The notes under the pieces: model-generated
What the model was told of the DNA's origin: nothing
What the model saw: only the letters and a program-made list of their open reading frames with translations
The model's database searches: none
Translations under genes and position numbers: made by a program
Shown here: positions 1 to 6,465 of the stretch, piece by piece
How the letters are laid out: every line of letters begins with the position of its first letter
How positions within the stretch are numbered: the first letter of the stretch is position 1
From: Planctomycetota bacterium
GTDB lineage: Bacteria > Planctomycetota > Planctomycetia > Pirellulales > Thermoguttaceae
Direction of reading: 5' to 3'
Length of the DNA stretch: 11,602 nucleotides
NCBI GenBank assembly: GCA_021784975.1
Contig: JAJYGU010000468.1
Location: forward strand, 1 to 11,602

Positions 1-332
1 TCGCGTTCGTTCAGCCACAGCCGCGCCGAGCGGGCGTCAGACTCCAAGCGGGCCGCCAGGGAGTTCAATTCGGCCTCGCGGTGATCCAGTTCTTCCTGCC
101 GCTGGCGAAGGTGATCGCCGAGTTGCTCGGCCTGGAGTTTGATCAGGTCGGAGTCGGGCAGCACCTCGGGGACGGCTCGGGGCGCCGTCGGGATTCGGGG
201 GGATGCTTCTGCGGCTGGACCGCCTCCGGTCGAATGGGGAGGATCCACCCTCCGGTTGCCGGAACGATTGGTTTTGGCGGGTGGCGACCTCCCCGCCTGA
301 TCGTTGCACACCGAGGGGTCCGACTTGGACAT
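1..332 (-). CDS. N-terminal part of a coiled-coil protein, cut by the left edge
   Basis: An open minus-strand frame runs from an ATG at 330-332 off the left edge, giving 110 residues with no stop. The first in-frame stop upstream is at 372-374. Residues 1-58 are rich in Pro, Ser, Gly and Ala and probably disordered (starts MSKSDPSVCNDQAG). Residues about 60-110 are a charged helix with heptad-like Leu spacing (LQAEQLGDHL, RQEELDHREAEL, LAARLESDARSARLWL), typical of a coiled coil. It lies 198 bp downstream of trxA on the same strand and may share its transcript. The upstream purine-rich stretch (GGCGGG) is a weak ribosome binding site. I cannot assign a function: it recalls planctomycete proteins annotated as hypothetical, but that is from memory. 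The rest of the protein is outside the window. Confidence 0.7.
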   Translation of the reverse strand, partial: MSKSDPSVCNDQAGRSPPAKTNRSGNRRVDPPHSTGGGPAAEASPRIPTAPRAVPEVLPDSDLIKLQAEQLGDHLRQRQEELDHREAELNSLAARLESDARSARLWLNER

Positions 333-530
333 ACGCCAATGCCCGCCTGGAACAATCGGCTCGGCGGCCCGTCAAAGGCTGCGCAGCCGGTAGACTCTTC
401 CCAGATTCCATCATCGTCAGCGGGCTCGCGGAAGTTGACCCGAAGTGGAAATCTCAGGGCCCACAATTCCCCCTCTGCGGATCCTGGCGTGAGCCGGGAC
501 AACGGGATAAATGGAGAAGATGGCGGTGCT

Positions 531-857
531 TCAGGTTCTTACCTGATCGATCGCCTGCTGGAGGCGACTTTTGGGCTGAACACCCACAAACCGTTCCACC
601 GCATCACCGTTCTTGAAGATCATCACGGTGGGAATGCTGCTGACACCGTAAGCAGCGGCCGTATCCGGACTGTCGTCGATGTTTAGCTTCATTACTTTCA
701 GGCTTCCGGCGTTTTCGGCGGCCAACTCCTCGATCACCGGTGCAATCATGCGGCACGGCCCGCACCAGGGGGCCCAGAAATCCACCAGCACCGGCTCCTG
801 GGATTGAAGCACTTCACTCTGAAAATCGCGGTCGGACAATTCTTTGACGTGCTGCAC
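531..857 (-). CDS. trxA: Thioredoxin TrxA
   Basis: A 108-residue cytoplasmic thioredoxin, a dithiol-disulfide oxidoreductase that keeps protein cysteines reduced using electrons from thioredoxin reductase. The active site WCGPC is at residues 31-35, so the cysteines are Cys32 and Cys35. The buried Asp26 (VDFWAPWC) and cis-Pro76 (SSIPT) are present. With the chosen start all these residues carry the classical E. coli numbers. The start is GTG at 855-857, preceded by AGGAG at 865-869 with a 7-nt gap. A longer frame from a GTG at 896 would add 13 residues, but it lacks a ribosome binding site and would begin at about the predicted transcription start. The gene follows the kinase gene on the same strand and has its own promoter overlapping the kinase stop codon. 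No terminator is obvious after the stop. Confidence 0.96.
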   Translation of the reverse strand: MQHVKELSDRDFQSEVLQSQEPVLVDFWAPWCGPCRMIAPVIEELAAENAGSLKVMKLNIDDSPDTAAAYGVSSIPTVMIFKNGDAVERFVGVQPKSRLQQAIDQVRT

Positions 858-864
858 AGCCAAT

Positions 865-869
865 CTCCT
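865..869 (-). promoter_or_regulatory. Ribosome binding site of trxA
   Basis: AGGAG on the minus strand, 7 nt before the GTG at 857. It decides between the two possible GTG starts of trxA in favour of the shorter 108-residue product. Confidence 0.8.
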
Positions 870-901
870 GATCTGGCGGGATAAGACCTCTCTCACAGCC
901 C

Positions 902-929
902 ATTATAGGGTCGCGGGAGGGGGCGTCAA
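902..929 (-). promoter_or_regulatory. Sigma70-type promoter of trxA
   Basis: On the minus strand a -35 box TTGACG (924-929, five of six consensus bases) is followed after 16 bp by a perfect -10 box TATAAT (902-907). Transcription should start near 895, leaving a leader of about 38 nt with the AGGAG site and the GTG start of trxA. The -10 box contains the TAA stop of the kinase gene (903-905), so the promoter is embedded in the last codons of that gene. Thioredoxin can therefore be expressed independently of the kinase, on top of any read-through. Confidence 0.75.
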
Positions 930-2465
930 CCGAGGGCCCGAGGCGCGCACCACCACCTCCCGCGCGATTCGCCTCGGGCCGGCCTGGGGCGTTGCCGACA
1001 GAAGCCGGTCGACGGCGGCCAAGAGCCGCTTCATGCTCAACGGCAGCGGCAGCACCAAGCGGTGCGGCGCGGTGACCGCCTGCGACGCCCAATCACGCTG
1101 GCTGGCATCGAGCAATAGGATGGCCGGAAGCTGCTTATTTTTCTCATTCTCGGCCAACTGGTTAAACATCTGCAGGGCCGTTTCGCCGAGGAACTGCGCG
1201 CTGACAATCATGCAGTCGGCAGCCGCCGGATTCTGTTCAATCCGACTGGCGGCATGCCACGGATCGCTGGTCATGAGCACGCGATACCCCGCCCGCTTGA
1301 AACCATCGCGGAAGAGGTCCTGCATCGGCACATCCGATTCGACCACCATCACCCAGCGATCCGGCTCCTCGACGGGCGCCGCGGCGGCGGCCAGGTTCGC
1401 GGCTTGGGCTTCGAGGCCGGCGGCCCCGGGAACGTCGGTTCCCGCCGCCAGATGCTTGGCGGCCTGGCGAAGGTCGGCCAGCATGGCGGAGGGCGACTGA
1501 TAGCGGCGGGAGGGATCGAACATCATCGCCTTGTTCACTACCAAAGTGACCGCCAAGGGGAGCGAAGGCTCCAATTTCTGGATGGGCACGATATTGACGA
1601 AGCGCTGCTTGCTCAGCCGCCAGGTTCGATCGCGGGTCTCGATCAGCGGCGGCTTGCCGCTGAGCATGTTGTAATAGATGCAGCCGAGGAAATAGAGGTC
1701 GCTGCGGGTGTCGCCCTTTCGCACCCCGGTGGCCCGCTCCAGCGCGGCGTAATCGATGGTCCGCACGTTCGGCAGATCGGCACGAATGTCCTCTTTGAGG
1801 GTGTCGTCCATCCCGGCCAAACCGAAATCCACCAGCTTGGCCTCTCCCCGGCTGGAGACCAAAATGTTGCTCATCTTCAGATCGCGGTGGGTCAGGCCGT
1901 GTTCGAAGGCGTAGCGCATGCCGTCGGCGATGCCGATCATCAGCCGAGTGGCTTCGGCGGGTTCGACCTTCTTGCGAATCCGCACGAACTCGCGGAGGTT
2001 CCGCCCCTCGATAAACTCCATCGCCATAAAGCAATTCTTGCCGTCCGAGATCACTTCGTAGACGGGGACGATATTGGGGTGCGACAGAGTGCAACCGACC
2101 CGCCCCTCCTGCAAGAATTGGTTGGCTTGGGCGACATGCTCCGAATAACGGCTCCGCAGGACTTTCAGGGCCACTACCTGCCCGGTCTTCTGCTGGACGG
2201 CCCGAAATACCCTGGCGAATGTACCGCTACCCACCAGATAGAGTGCCTTGTAGTCTCCGTAAAAGAAGCCGGTACGATCGCCGCGGATCAGCCGCTCCAC
2301 CTGATAGTTGGTCAGATAAGCTCGGCGGACCAGGGTTTGGAGAAAATCGTTCAGCGAGACATTCCGTCTGCCGAACGACGCCCAGACCTCCTGCAACTGG
2401 CGATCCTCCAGGAGGCCCAGGTCAAGCGCGCGCTGGGCGATCTGGTCAACGTTCAAGAGTGCCAT
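903..2465 (-). CDS. Ser/Thr protein kinase with a C-terminal degenerate receiver domain
   Basis: A 520-residue Hanks-type kinase. Residues 1-70 form a helical N-terminal region. The kinase domain spans about 74-335: Gly-rich loop VGSGTFARV (78-86), ATP Lys101 (VALK), likely helix-C Glu120, catalytic loop HRDLKMSN (193-200), DFG (213-215), an APE-like segment ending at Glu243, helix-F Asp256 (SDLY). All catalytic residues are present, so activity is expected. An Ala-rich linker (about 338-368) leads to a receiver-like fold at 371-490, where the acidic pair reads E-S (376-377), the phospho-acceptor position is Ser422, and the conserved Lys is Leu474. No transmembrane segment is seen, so it is probably cytoplasmic. 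I chose the ATG at 2465 because the extension to a TTG at 2519 is short and unconserved-looking; neither start has a strong ribosome binding site. Substrates are unknown. Confidence 0.9.
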   Translation of the reverse strand: MALLNVDQIAQRALDLGLLEDRQLQEVWASFGRRNVSLNDFLQTLVRRAYLTNYQVERLIRGDRTGFFYGDYKALYLVGSGTFARVFRAVQQKTGQVVALKVLRSRYSEHVAQANQFLQEGRVGCTLSHPNIVPVYEVISDGKNCFMAMEFIEGRNLREFVRIRKKVEPAEATRLMIGIADGMRYAFEHGLTHRDLKMSNILVSSRGEAKLVDFGLAGMDDTLKEDIRADLPNVRTIDYAALERATGVRKGDTRSDLYFLGCIYYNMLSGKPPLIETRDRTWRLSKQRFVNIVPIQKLEPSLPLAVTLVVNKAMMFDPSRRYQSPSAMLADLRQAAKHLAAGTDVPGAAGLEAQAANLAAAAAPVEEPDRWVMVVESDVPMQDLFRDGFKRAGYRVLMTSDPWHAASRIEQNPAAADCMIVSAQFLGETALQMFNQLAENEKNKQLPAILLLDASQRDWASQAVTAPHRLVLPLPLSMKRLLAAVDRLLSATPQAGPRRIAREVVVRASGPRLTPPPATL

Positions 2466-2910
2466 GCCGGGGGAGTCGATAACCTGGATAATGCGACAAA
2501 AAATACGGGCGGCATGCAAGATGCCTCAGGCCGGCGAGAACACAATAAAGAATAACACCGACCTACTCCCATTGTATGGCAGAGTCGCGTCCCCCCACAA
2601 CCCCCATCCTTGTGCCGCCCTGCCGGTCGCAACCATCCCTCGGCCCGTCGCACAGCCGGTGCAATCGTCGCTGTCCGACCCCCGCCGGGGCGGGCACGGA
2701 GCGGGTGGTAGCGAGGGTGGCTGGGATGCATAATCTGGCAGTTCTTGCGGATGCCCCTGCCGTGCCGGCGCGGCCGAATTGTCTTCGGCCCGTCCTCCCG
2801 GCGGACCGATACCCCGGATAGAGCACGGAGGAAGCAGATGGCAACACTATGTCGATGGCGGCTGGAGCCGCAACGCCGACAGGCACCTTTGAGAAGGTTG
2901 GATATCCGGC
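2466..2910. other. Intergenic region between the divergent kinase and hypothetical gene
   Basis: This 445-bp spacer holds no convincing gene; the open frames in it have low-complexity Arg/Pro/Gly-rich products. On the minus strand a -10-like TACAAT (2571-2576) lies about 100 nt before the kinase start, with only a poor -35 (TTGTGG, 2595-2600). On the plus strand CATAAT (2729-2734) is a -10-like hexamer without a good -35. A perfect 7-bp hairpin, GGCCGAA/TTCGGCC (2772-2778 and 2784-2790, loop of 5), stands in the leader of the plus-strand gene and has no following U-tract. A strong GGAGG site precedes an ATG at 2838. I recognise no known riboswitch. Confidence 0.5.
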
Positions 2911-2972
2911 ATGCCCAAGGATACTTATCGCATTGTCACCCGCGGGAGCGACGGCCAGCTACGAATCCGTGA
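2838..2972 (+). CDS. Possible 44-residue leader ORF
   Basis: ATG at 2838 is preceded by GGAGG at 2827-2831 with a 6-nt gap, the best ribosome binding site in this part of the window. It opens a 44-codon Arg-rich frame (starts MATLCRWRLEPQRRQ) that ends at TGA 2970-2972, overlapping the first 62 nt of the 2911 gene in another frame. The product resembles no family I know and has shadow-like composition. It could be a leader peptide controlling the downstream gene, or a chance frame behind a chance GGAGG. It is listed because the site is clearly stronger than that of the overlapping gene. Confidence 0.25.
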   Translation: MATLCRWRLEPQRRQAPLRRLDIRHAQGYLSHCHPRERRPATNP

Positions 2973-3210
2973 TTACGACTCACAAGAAGCCCTCTTGAAA
3001 CGGCACTGCCAGATCGGCGTCGACGATTGTAGCACCGACCTGGGACTTCGCGGTCTCCCGGTGTTTCGCGGGCTGATCGGCCCCATGCCCGAGGGCAAGA
3101 ACGTCATCCGTTATGAGTCGCCCGAGGTCTTCGAGACCCTGACCAAAGAGTGGACGTCGGCCAAGCCGGCCCGTCGCCGCTCGCGGGTCACCCTGCCGAC
3201 GGCCCAGTGA
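2911..3210 (+). CDS. Hypothetical protein, 99 residues
   Basis: The ATG at 2911 starts a 99-residue frame with balanced, protein-like composition (starts MPKDTYRIVTRGSDGQLRIR, later LRGLPVFRGLIGPMPEG) and a basic tail (PARRRSRVTLPTAQ). An in-frame TGA at 2890 excludes a longer N-terminus. It has no signal peptide or membrane helix. Two Cys (residues 34 and 41, CQIGVDDC) lie six residues apart, but I see no recognised metal site. The ribosome binding site is weak: GAAGG is 13 nt before the ATG. It precedes the Trm112-like gene on the same strand by 117 bp and may share a transcript. I do not recognise a family, and the function is unknown. Confidence 0.65.
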   Translation: MPKDTYRIVTRGSDGQLRIRDYDSQEALLKRHCQIGVDDCSTDLGLRGLPVFRGLIGPMPEGKNVIRYESPEVFETLTKEWTSAKPARRRSRVTLPTAQ

Positions 3211-3327
3211 AACCCTCGGATCGAAAGGCTGGCGCCCTGGACGCCGCCGGGCTGCGCGCGACCGCCCGAGGGCTTGTCAAAGGCGTTGCGAGGGCGCATG
3301 CTAGTGGCTTTCCAGAGGTACCCCGGT

Positions 3328-3600
3328 ATGCCGCGGGAAGCGATGATCGACAAAGGGTTGCTGAAGCTCCTCGTCTGCCCGAAGGACCATAGCCAGTTGA
3401 CGCCGGCCGACAGCCGACTGACGTCCAGGCTGAATCGGGCCATTGCCGCCGGGGGAGTGGTGAACTGCGGTGGCCGGACCGTCAACCAGCCGATTAGCGG
3501 CGGCCTGGTACGGCAAGACAAGGCTTTGCTCTATCCAATCCTCGACGGCATTCCTGTTTTGCTGGCCGACGAGGCCATTCTTTTGGACCAGCTCGGATAA
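3328..3600 (+). CDS. Trm112/UPF0434-family small protein
   Basis: A 90-residue protein of the Trm112-like family, small proteins that in other organisms act as partners of methyltransferases or have no known role. The N-terminal signature LLKLLVCPKDHSQL (residues 11-24) and the C-terminal YPILDGIPVLLADEAI (69-84) bracket a longer middle than in the roughly 60-residue proteobacterial YcaR type. The usual CPxC knuckle is CPKD here, so only Cys17 and Cys47 remain and classical zinc binding is doubtful. I chose ATG 3328 because AGAGGT (3314-3319) lies 8 nt upstream. The ATG at 3343 (MIDKGLL) matches the usual family start but has only a very close GGGAAG. The frame extends further upstream to a TTG at 3274, which I reject. 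It converges on the LysM gene. Confidence 0.82.
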   Translation: MPREAMIDKGLLKLLVCPKDHSQLTPADSRLTSRLNRAIAAGGVVNCGGRTVNQPISGGLVRQDKALLYPILDGIPVLLADEAILLDQLG

Positions 3601-3610
3601 GAGCGGCAGC

Positions 3611-3671
3611 AAGCGGCGAGACGCCGCTTCTACGAAACGCAGCAAAAAGCGGCGAGACGCCGCTTCTACGA
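3611..3671. repeat. Two direct copies of a 25-bp hairpin repeat (REP-like)
   Basis: Positions 3611-3635 and 3647-3671 are identical over 25 bp, 36 bp apart start to start, and each is preceded by a CAGC a few bases upstream. Each copy contains a perfect 8-bp stem, AAGCGGCG / CGCCGCTT, with an AGA loop (3611-3618 with 3622-3629; 3647-3654 with 3658-3665), followed by CTACGA. The pair fills the gap between the convergent Trm112-like gene (stop at 3600) and LysM gene (stop at 3672), and the second copy abuts the LysM stop codon. By structure and position they resemble REP elements and could block transcription in both directions, although there is no U-tract. Confidence 0.85.
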
Positions 3672-4247
3672 TCAGCGGGCCGTGATTGCTCGACGGGGGG
3701 GGATCTTTAGTTCGGTACCGATCGGCAAGAGCCGCGGATCGGCGAGCACCTGGCGATTGGCCGCCAGGATCTCCTTGGCCCGGTCCGCCGAACCCAAGAG
3801 ACGTTCGGCCAGCGACGCCAGGGTGTCGCCGTCGACGACGGTGTGCGTCCGCCAGCCGTCCTTCGGGGGAACGGTCACCGGCATGAGCATGTTGATTGAG
3901 ACGCCCCAACTCGCCGAGGGGACGGGCTCGGGATACGAATCGGCCAGTGGTGGCGGCGATTCGCCCGGGTCCGACGGGACAACCACCGTAGTAGCATGCG
4001 GCCCATCATCGGTGGGTGGCAGGGTGATCGAGCCAGCCTCCGGCGGCTGATCCTGCCCGGCCGGCGCCAACCGGACTGAGCCGGCGCGATGACGGATCAG
4101 CAGTTGCGCGGAGGCGCGGCCCGGCGATCGGGCTTGGGCTTGGGGTCCGGCAGCCAATTGTGAGGCATGACGGAACATCATCGCCGCACAGATCCCCGCC
4201 ATCAAGATGCACGCCGCCATGGCGACTTTGACTGCTGGGTCGATCAC
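3672..4247 (-). CDS. Membrane-anchored LysM-domain protein
   Basis: A 191-residue protein with one N-terminal membrane helix (about 6-26, VKVAMAACILMAGICAAMMF), a Pro-rich, probably disordered linker (about 65-130), and a C-terminal LysM domain (about 134-184: HTVVDGDTLASLAERLLGS to LLPIGTELKIPP). LysM domains bind N-acetylglucosamine-containing glycans, so this is probably an inner-membrane protein that reaches peptidoglycan in the periplasm. The start is GTG at 4247, with GGAG (4254-4257) 6 nt upstream and the membrane helix right after the start. A longer frame to GTG 4361 would put an odd 38-residue tail before the helix. The stop at 3672-3674 directly touches a hairpin repeat. No catalytic domain is present, so the role is inferred only from LysM and the anchor. 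Confidence 0.87.
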   Translation of the reverse strand: MIDPAVKVAMAACILMAGICAAMMFRHASQLAAGPQAQARSPGRASAQLLIRHRAGSVRLAPAGQDQPPEAGSITLPPTDDGPHATTVVVPSDPGESPPPLADSYPEPVPSASWGVSINMLMPVTVPPKDGWRTHTVVDGDTLASLAERLLGSADRAKEILAANRQVLADPRLLPIGTELKIPPRRAITAR

Positions 4248-4733
4248 GATGCTCTCCGCTTCCGCCGATGTGATTGGCAGGGTTGTCCGGCCAGAATGGC
4301 GGCATGCGGGCCGCTCGGCGGAGTCGGTTGCCAGCCGGGAAAGGGCGGCGGTCCGCGACACTCCGCGCAGGGTCCTATCACTGTATCGGGGACCAGCCCG
4401 ACCCGTTTGCAGTCAACCCGGCCGTTCTCGGGCCCACTTTACGGGCGGCCTTCGGCGGCTACCGAGTGTGGCGAAGATACCGCGCGGTTAAGGAGGGAGA
4501 TTTTGCCGAGGAGACGGGTTCTGCCGGTTGTGTCAGACAGCGTGGGGCGTGGGCCGTGGGGCGTGAGTTGGAAGGGCGGAGTTGAAAGTGCGGAGGGATC
4601 AACCAGGGCGGAGTTCGGAAGGGGGAGGGATGAGGGTTTTCGTCCTTCCGCCTTCCGCCCTCCGAACTCAGCCTTTCTTTCCGCCCTCGCGCCTCCGCGT
4701 TCCACGCCCCACGGTCCACGCGAATGATCCGGC
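4248..4733. other. Spacer between LysM gene and permease gene
   Basis: The spacer is 486 bp. The part next to the LysM gene (4248-4547) holds its ribosome binding site but no convincing gene or promoter. A TTGACT on the minus strand (4411-4416) has no -10 at the right distance. The part next to the permease stop (4548-4720) is a fold-back repeat, listed separately. The open frames here, on both strands, are low-complexity and not credible. Confidence 0.6.
4548..4720. repeat. Fold-back repeat element of about 173 bp with 18-bp inverted ends
   Basis: The ends, 4548-4565 (CGTGGGCCGTGGGGCGTG) and 4703-4720, are inverted repeats matching at 17 of 18 positions. A second perfect 9-bp arm pair lies inside: GAGTTCGGA (4611-4619) and TCCGAACTC (4661-4669), with purine-rich and pyrimidine-rich flanks that extend the pairing imperfectly. 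The direct repeat GGGCGGAGTT occurs at 4574-4583 and 4606-4615. The left half is strongly G-rich and the right half C-rich on the plus strand. There is no coding capacity. The element sits 13 bp after the permease stop, where it could terminate transcription or stabilise the mRNA end. It looks like a MITE or a REP-cluster element, but I see no target-site duplication. Confidence 0.7.
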
Positions 4734-6251
4734 CTACGACGCCGGCTGAGGCGGCATGTCGAGCGTGCGCGTCTTCACTCCGAGAACCGAAAGCAGTACG
4801 TAAAGCACAAAGCCGACCACAAAGGCCGAGACCGGCGGGCAGGGGACGTAGCCCTTCATTACGCTCAGGTTCGGGATGGCCTGCGTGGCCCATGGATGTA
4901 GCAGCAAGATCTCGACCACCAGGTTGAAGGCCCCCACGCCGAATCCGACGAGCCAGGAGAGCCAGCCCGCCGGATTGAAGCCGGCCCGCGGTCCATTCCA
5001 TTTCTTGCCGGCCAGCAGATAGTCGGCCAGCATCGCCCCGCAAACCGGGCCGAAAGATGCGCCAATCAGCTTGAACACCCAAATCACCTTGTCCGCGATA
5101 CCAGTGGTCGCCAGGATTGCGGCAACCAGTGCGCCAATACCCACCGAGAGCAGCGAATTGAACCGCGGCATGGTCGTCTTGAAGCTGTTGGCGGCGATGA
5201 ACGCGGAAAAACAGCCGCCAGGGAATGATGAGATCGCCAGGCCAATCATGGCTAGATTTGCGGTCTTTTCTCCCACGATGTCGCCCAGCAGATCCACCGG
5301 TTTGTAGATTATTCCGAAATGGGCCGGGGCAATCAAATTGTGTGCGCCGGCACCCTGGTAACCGCCGTAGACGCCGGCGATGACAAGGATCGCCGCCCCC
5401 CCCGCGATGAGTGTAGCCAGTACGATGCCGACCAGCCCACCCCACTGCACATCGTGTTCTTTCCGCGCGTTGGCGGCGATATCGGTCCCGGCGGCGCCGG
5501 CGGTGGCGAAGAAGCCGACGACGTAAGTGCACAGCACGCCGATCACTCCCCACAGGCCGAGCGCCCCGGCTACCGGACCAACGTGGCTCGCATCCTTACC
5601 GGCTGCTGCGACTGCCGGCGCGATGACCTTCTCGGGAGTAAATTCGGCCAGGCCGCCGGCAGTCTTTGCCACCAGGACGATCAGCACGACCAAGGGAATA
5701 AGCGGTAGCCAGGTTGCCACCCGTCCCACGTACTGAATGCCCTTGAGGCCCACGAACGCCGCCAAGAAAATGAAGATGGTAGCCAGGCTGCCATGCCAGA
5801 ACCCAGGCATTTGCACTTTGATACCGCCGGATTCCAGCCCTATTTTGAAACAGTGGCACAAGACGCTCGACACCGCCGAGCCGTTGACCGCCAGCCAGCC
5901 AAACTGCAACAGACCCATCAACAGGCCCGGCATAAATAACCCGCCGCGCGCGCCGTAGGTTGAGGCGCCTACCACGTACAAGGGCAGCCCAGTCTGCATC
6001 CCCAGAAGTCCGGGCACCAGGTAGAAGAGAAAGTGGCAGATTAGGGCAGCCGCCAGAAGTCCGATCAAAGCGGTGCCAATTCCGGCCGAAAGTATGCCAC
6101 CGGGCGTCCCCTCGCCCGGCACAAGATAGTCCCAAAACACGAACCACAGCATCACACCGGCGTAGGTCGGCGCGATGGTCTTGTACCAGGCCGCGCGGCT
6201 GCTCAGCGGAATCGGTTTGGCGGACGCGATATAGTCCGGCAGGTTCGACAT
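4734..6251 (-). CDS. NCS1-family nucleobase permease, CodB-like
   Basis: A 505-residue, very hydrophobic protein with about 12 predicted membrane helices (first at about 28-46, last at about 472-492). It fits the nucleobase:cation symporter-1 family, which takes up purines, cytosine, uracil, allantoin or thiamine across the inner membrane. Length and layout match CodB-type members. The segment GPVCGAMLADYLLAGKKW (401-418) corresponds to the conserved G-P-x-x-G and A-D-Y motif of the family. ATG 6249-6251 is supported by GGAG (6259-6262) 7 nt upstream. No nucleobase deaminase or hydrolase gene is adjacent, so the substrate cannot be inferred from context. The gene stands alone, divergent from the AsmA-like gene, with a candidate promoter at 6349-6376 and the fold-back element after its stop. 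Confidence 0.88.
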   Translation of the reverse strand: MSNLPDYIASAKPIPLSSRAAWYKTIAPTYAGVMLWFVFWDYLVPGEGTPGGILSAGIGTALIGLLAAALICHFLFYLVPGLLGMQTGLPLYVVGASTYGARGGLFMPGLLMGLLQFGWLAVNGSAVSSVLCHCFKIGLESGGIKVQMPGFWHGSLATIFIFLAAFVGLKGIQYVGRVATWLPLIPLVVLIVLVAKTAGGLAEFTPEKVIAPAVAAAGKDASHVGPVAGALGLWGVIGVLCTYVVGFFATAGAAGTDIAANARKEHDVQWGGLVGIVLATLIAGGAAILVIAGVYGGYQGAGAHNLIAPAHFGIIYKPVDLLGDIVGEKTANLAMIGLAISSFPGGCFSAFIAANSFKTTMPRFNSLLSVGIGALVAAILATTGIADKVIWVFKLIGASFGPVCGAMLADYLLAGKKWNGPRAGFNPAGWLSWLVGFGVGAFNLVVEILLLHPWATQAIPNLSVMKGYVPCPPVSAFVVGFVLYVLLSVLGVKTRTLDMPPQPAS

Positions 6252-6348
6252 AATCCTTCTCCCGTGAAAAAGGTGTACACATTCGCTGCCTTACCCGACA
6301 GGAATTTTTCTCAGGGGTATGCTAGCAATGCTGCCGGGCCACGAAATG

Positions 6349-6376
6349 AGTATACAAGCTACCCCAAGCAAGTAAA
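6349..6376 (-). promoter_or_regulatory. Candidate promoter of the permease gene
   Basis: On the minus strand TTTACT (6371-6376, four of six -35 consensus bases) is followed after 16 bp by TATACT (6349-6354, five of six -10 bases). Transcription would start near 6342, giving a leader of about 90 nt that includes the GTGTACAC palindrome. Confidence 0.5.
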
Positions 6377-6465
6377 CTAGCCGGAGCCCCAAACTTACCA
6401 AGTCCCACCGACGCCGCAACGAACGGGTGATACAGCCAGCAGGGTTCCCCACTGACTTTTCACGT

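Noticed and set aside
143..502. Open minus-strand frame beginning at a TTG (502) upstream of the coiled-coil gene
   Set aside because: It overlaps the coiled-coil gene in another frame, starts at TTG without a ribosome binding site, and becomes Arg/Pro-rich shadow sequence past position 332. A frameshifted remnant is conceivable but not supported.
2466..2519. Upstream extension of the kinase to a TTG start
   Set aside because: The extra 18 residues look non-conserved, and ATG 2465 begins a regular helical domain. The ribosome binding site is weak for both, so the choice is moderate.
1254..2555. 433-codon open frame on the plus strand opposite the kinase gene
   Set aside because: High-GC codon bias of the real kinase gene leaves the opposite strand open. 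The product has no domain and the kinase on the other strand is unambiguous.
2600..2900. tRNA, riboswitch or other structured RNA in the spacer before the 2911 gene
   Set aside because: One 7-bp hairpin is present, but no cloverleaf, T-loop sequence or known riboswitch core was found.
3213..3272. Inverted repeat CCCTCGG/CCGAGGG between the 2911 gene and the Trm112-like gene
   Set aside because: A 7-bp match with a 46-nt loop is expected by chance in GC-rich DNA and has no terminator features.
3611..3671. CRISPR array
   Set aside because: Only two short hairpin copies 36 bp apart with an 11-bp gap; there are no spacers of proper length and no cas genes.
4374..4416. Promoter upstream of the LysM gene (TTGACT at 4411-4416)
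   Set aside because: No -10-like hexamer lies 15-19 bp downstream; the nearest candidates are 23 bp or more away.
4459..5553. 364-codon minus-strand frame overlapping the permease
   Set aside because: It is Arg/Gly-rich, lies out of frame within the permease gene, and reads through the fold-back repeat.
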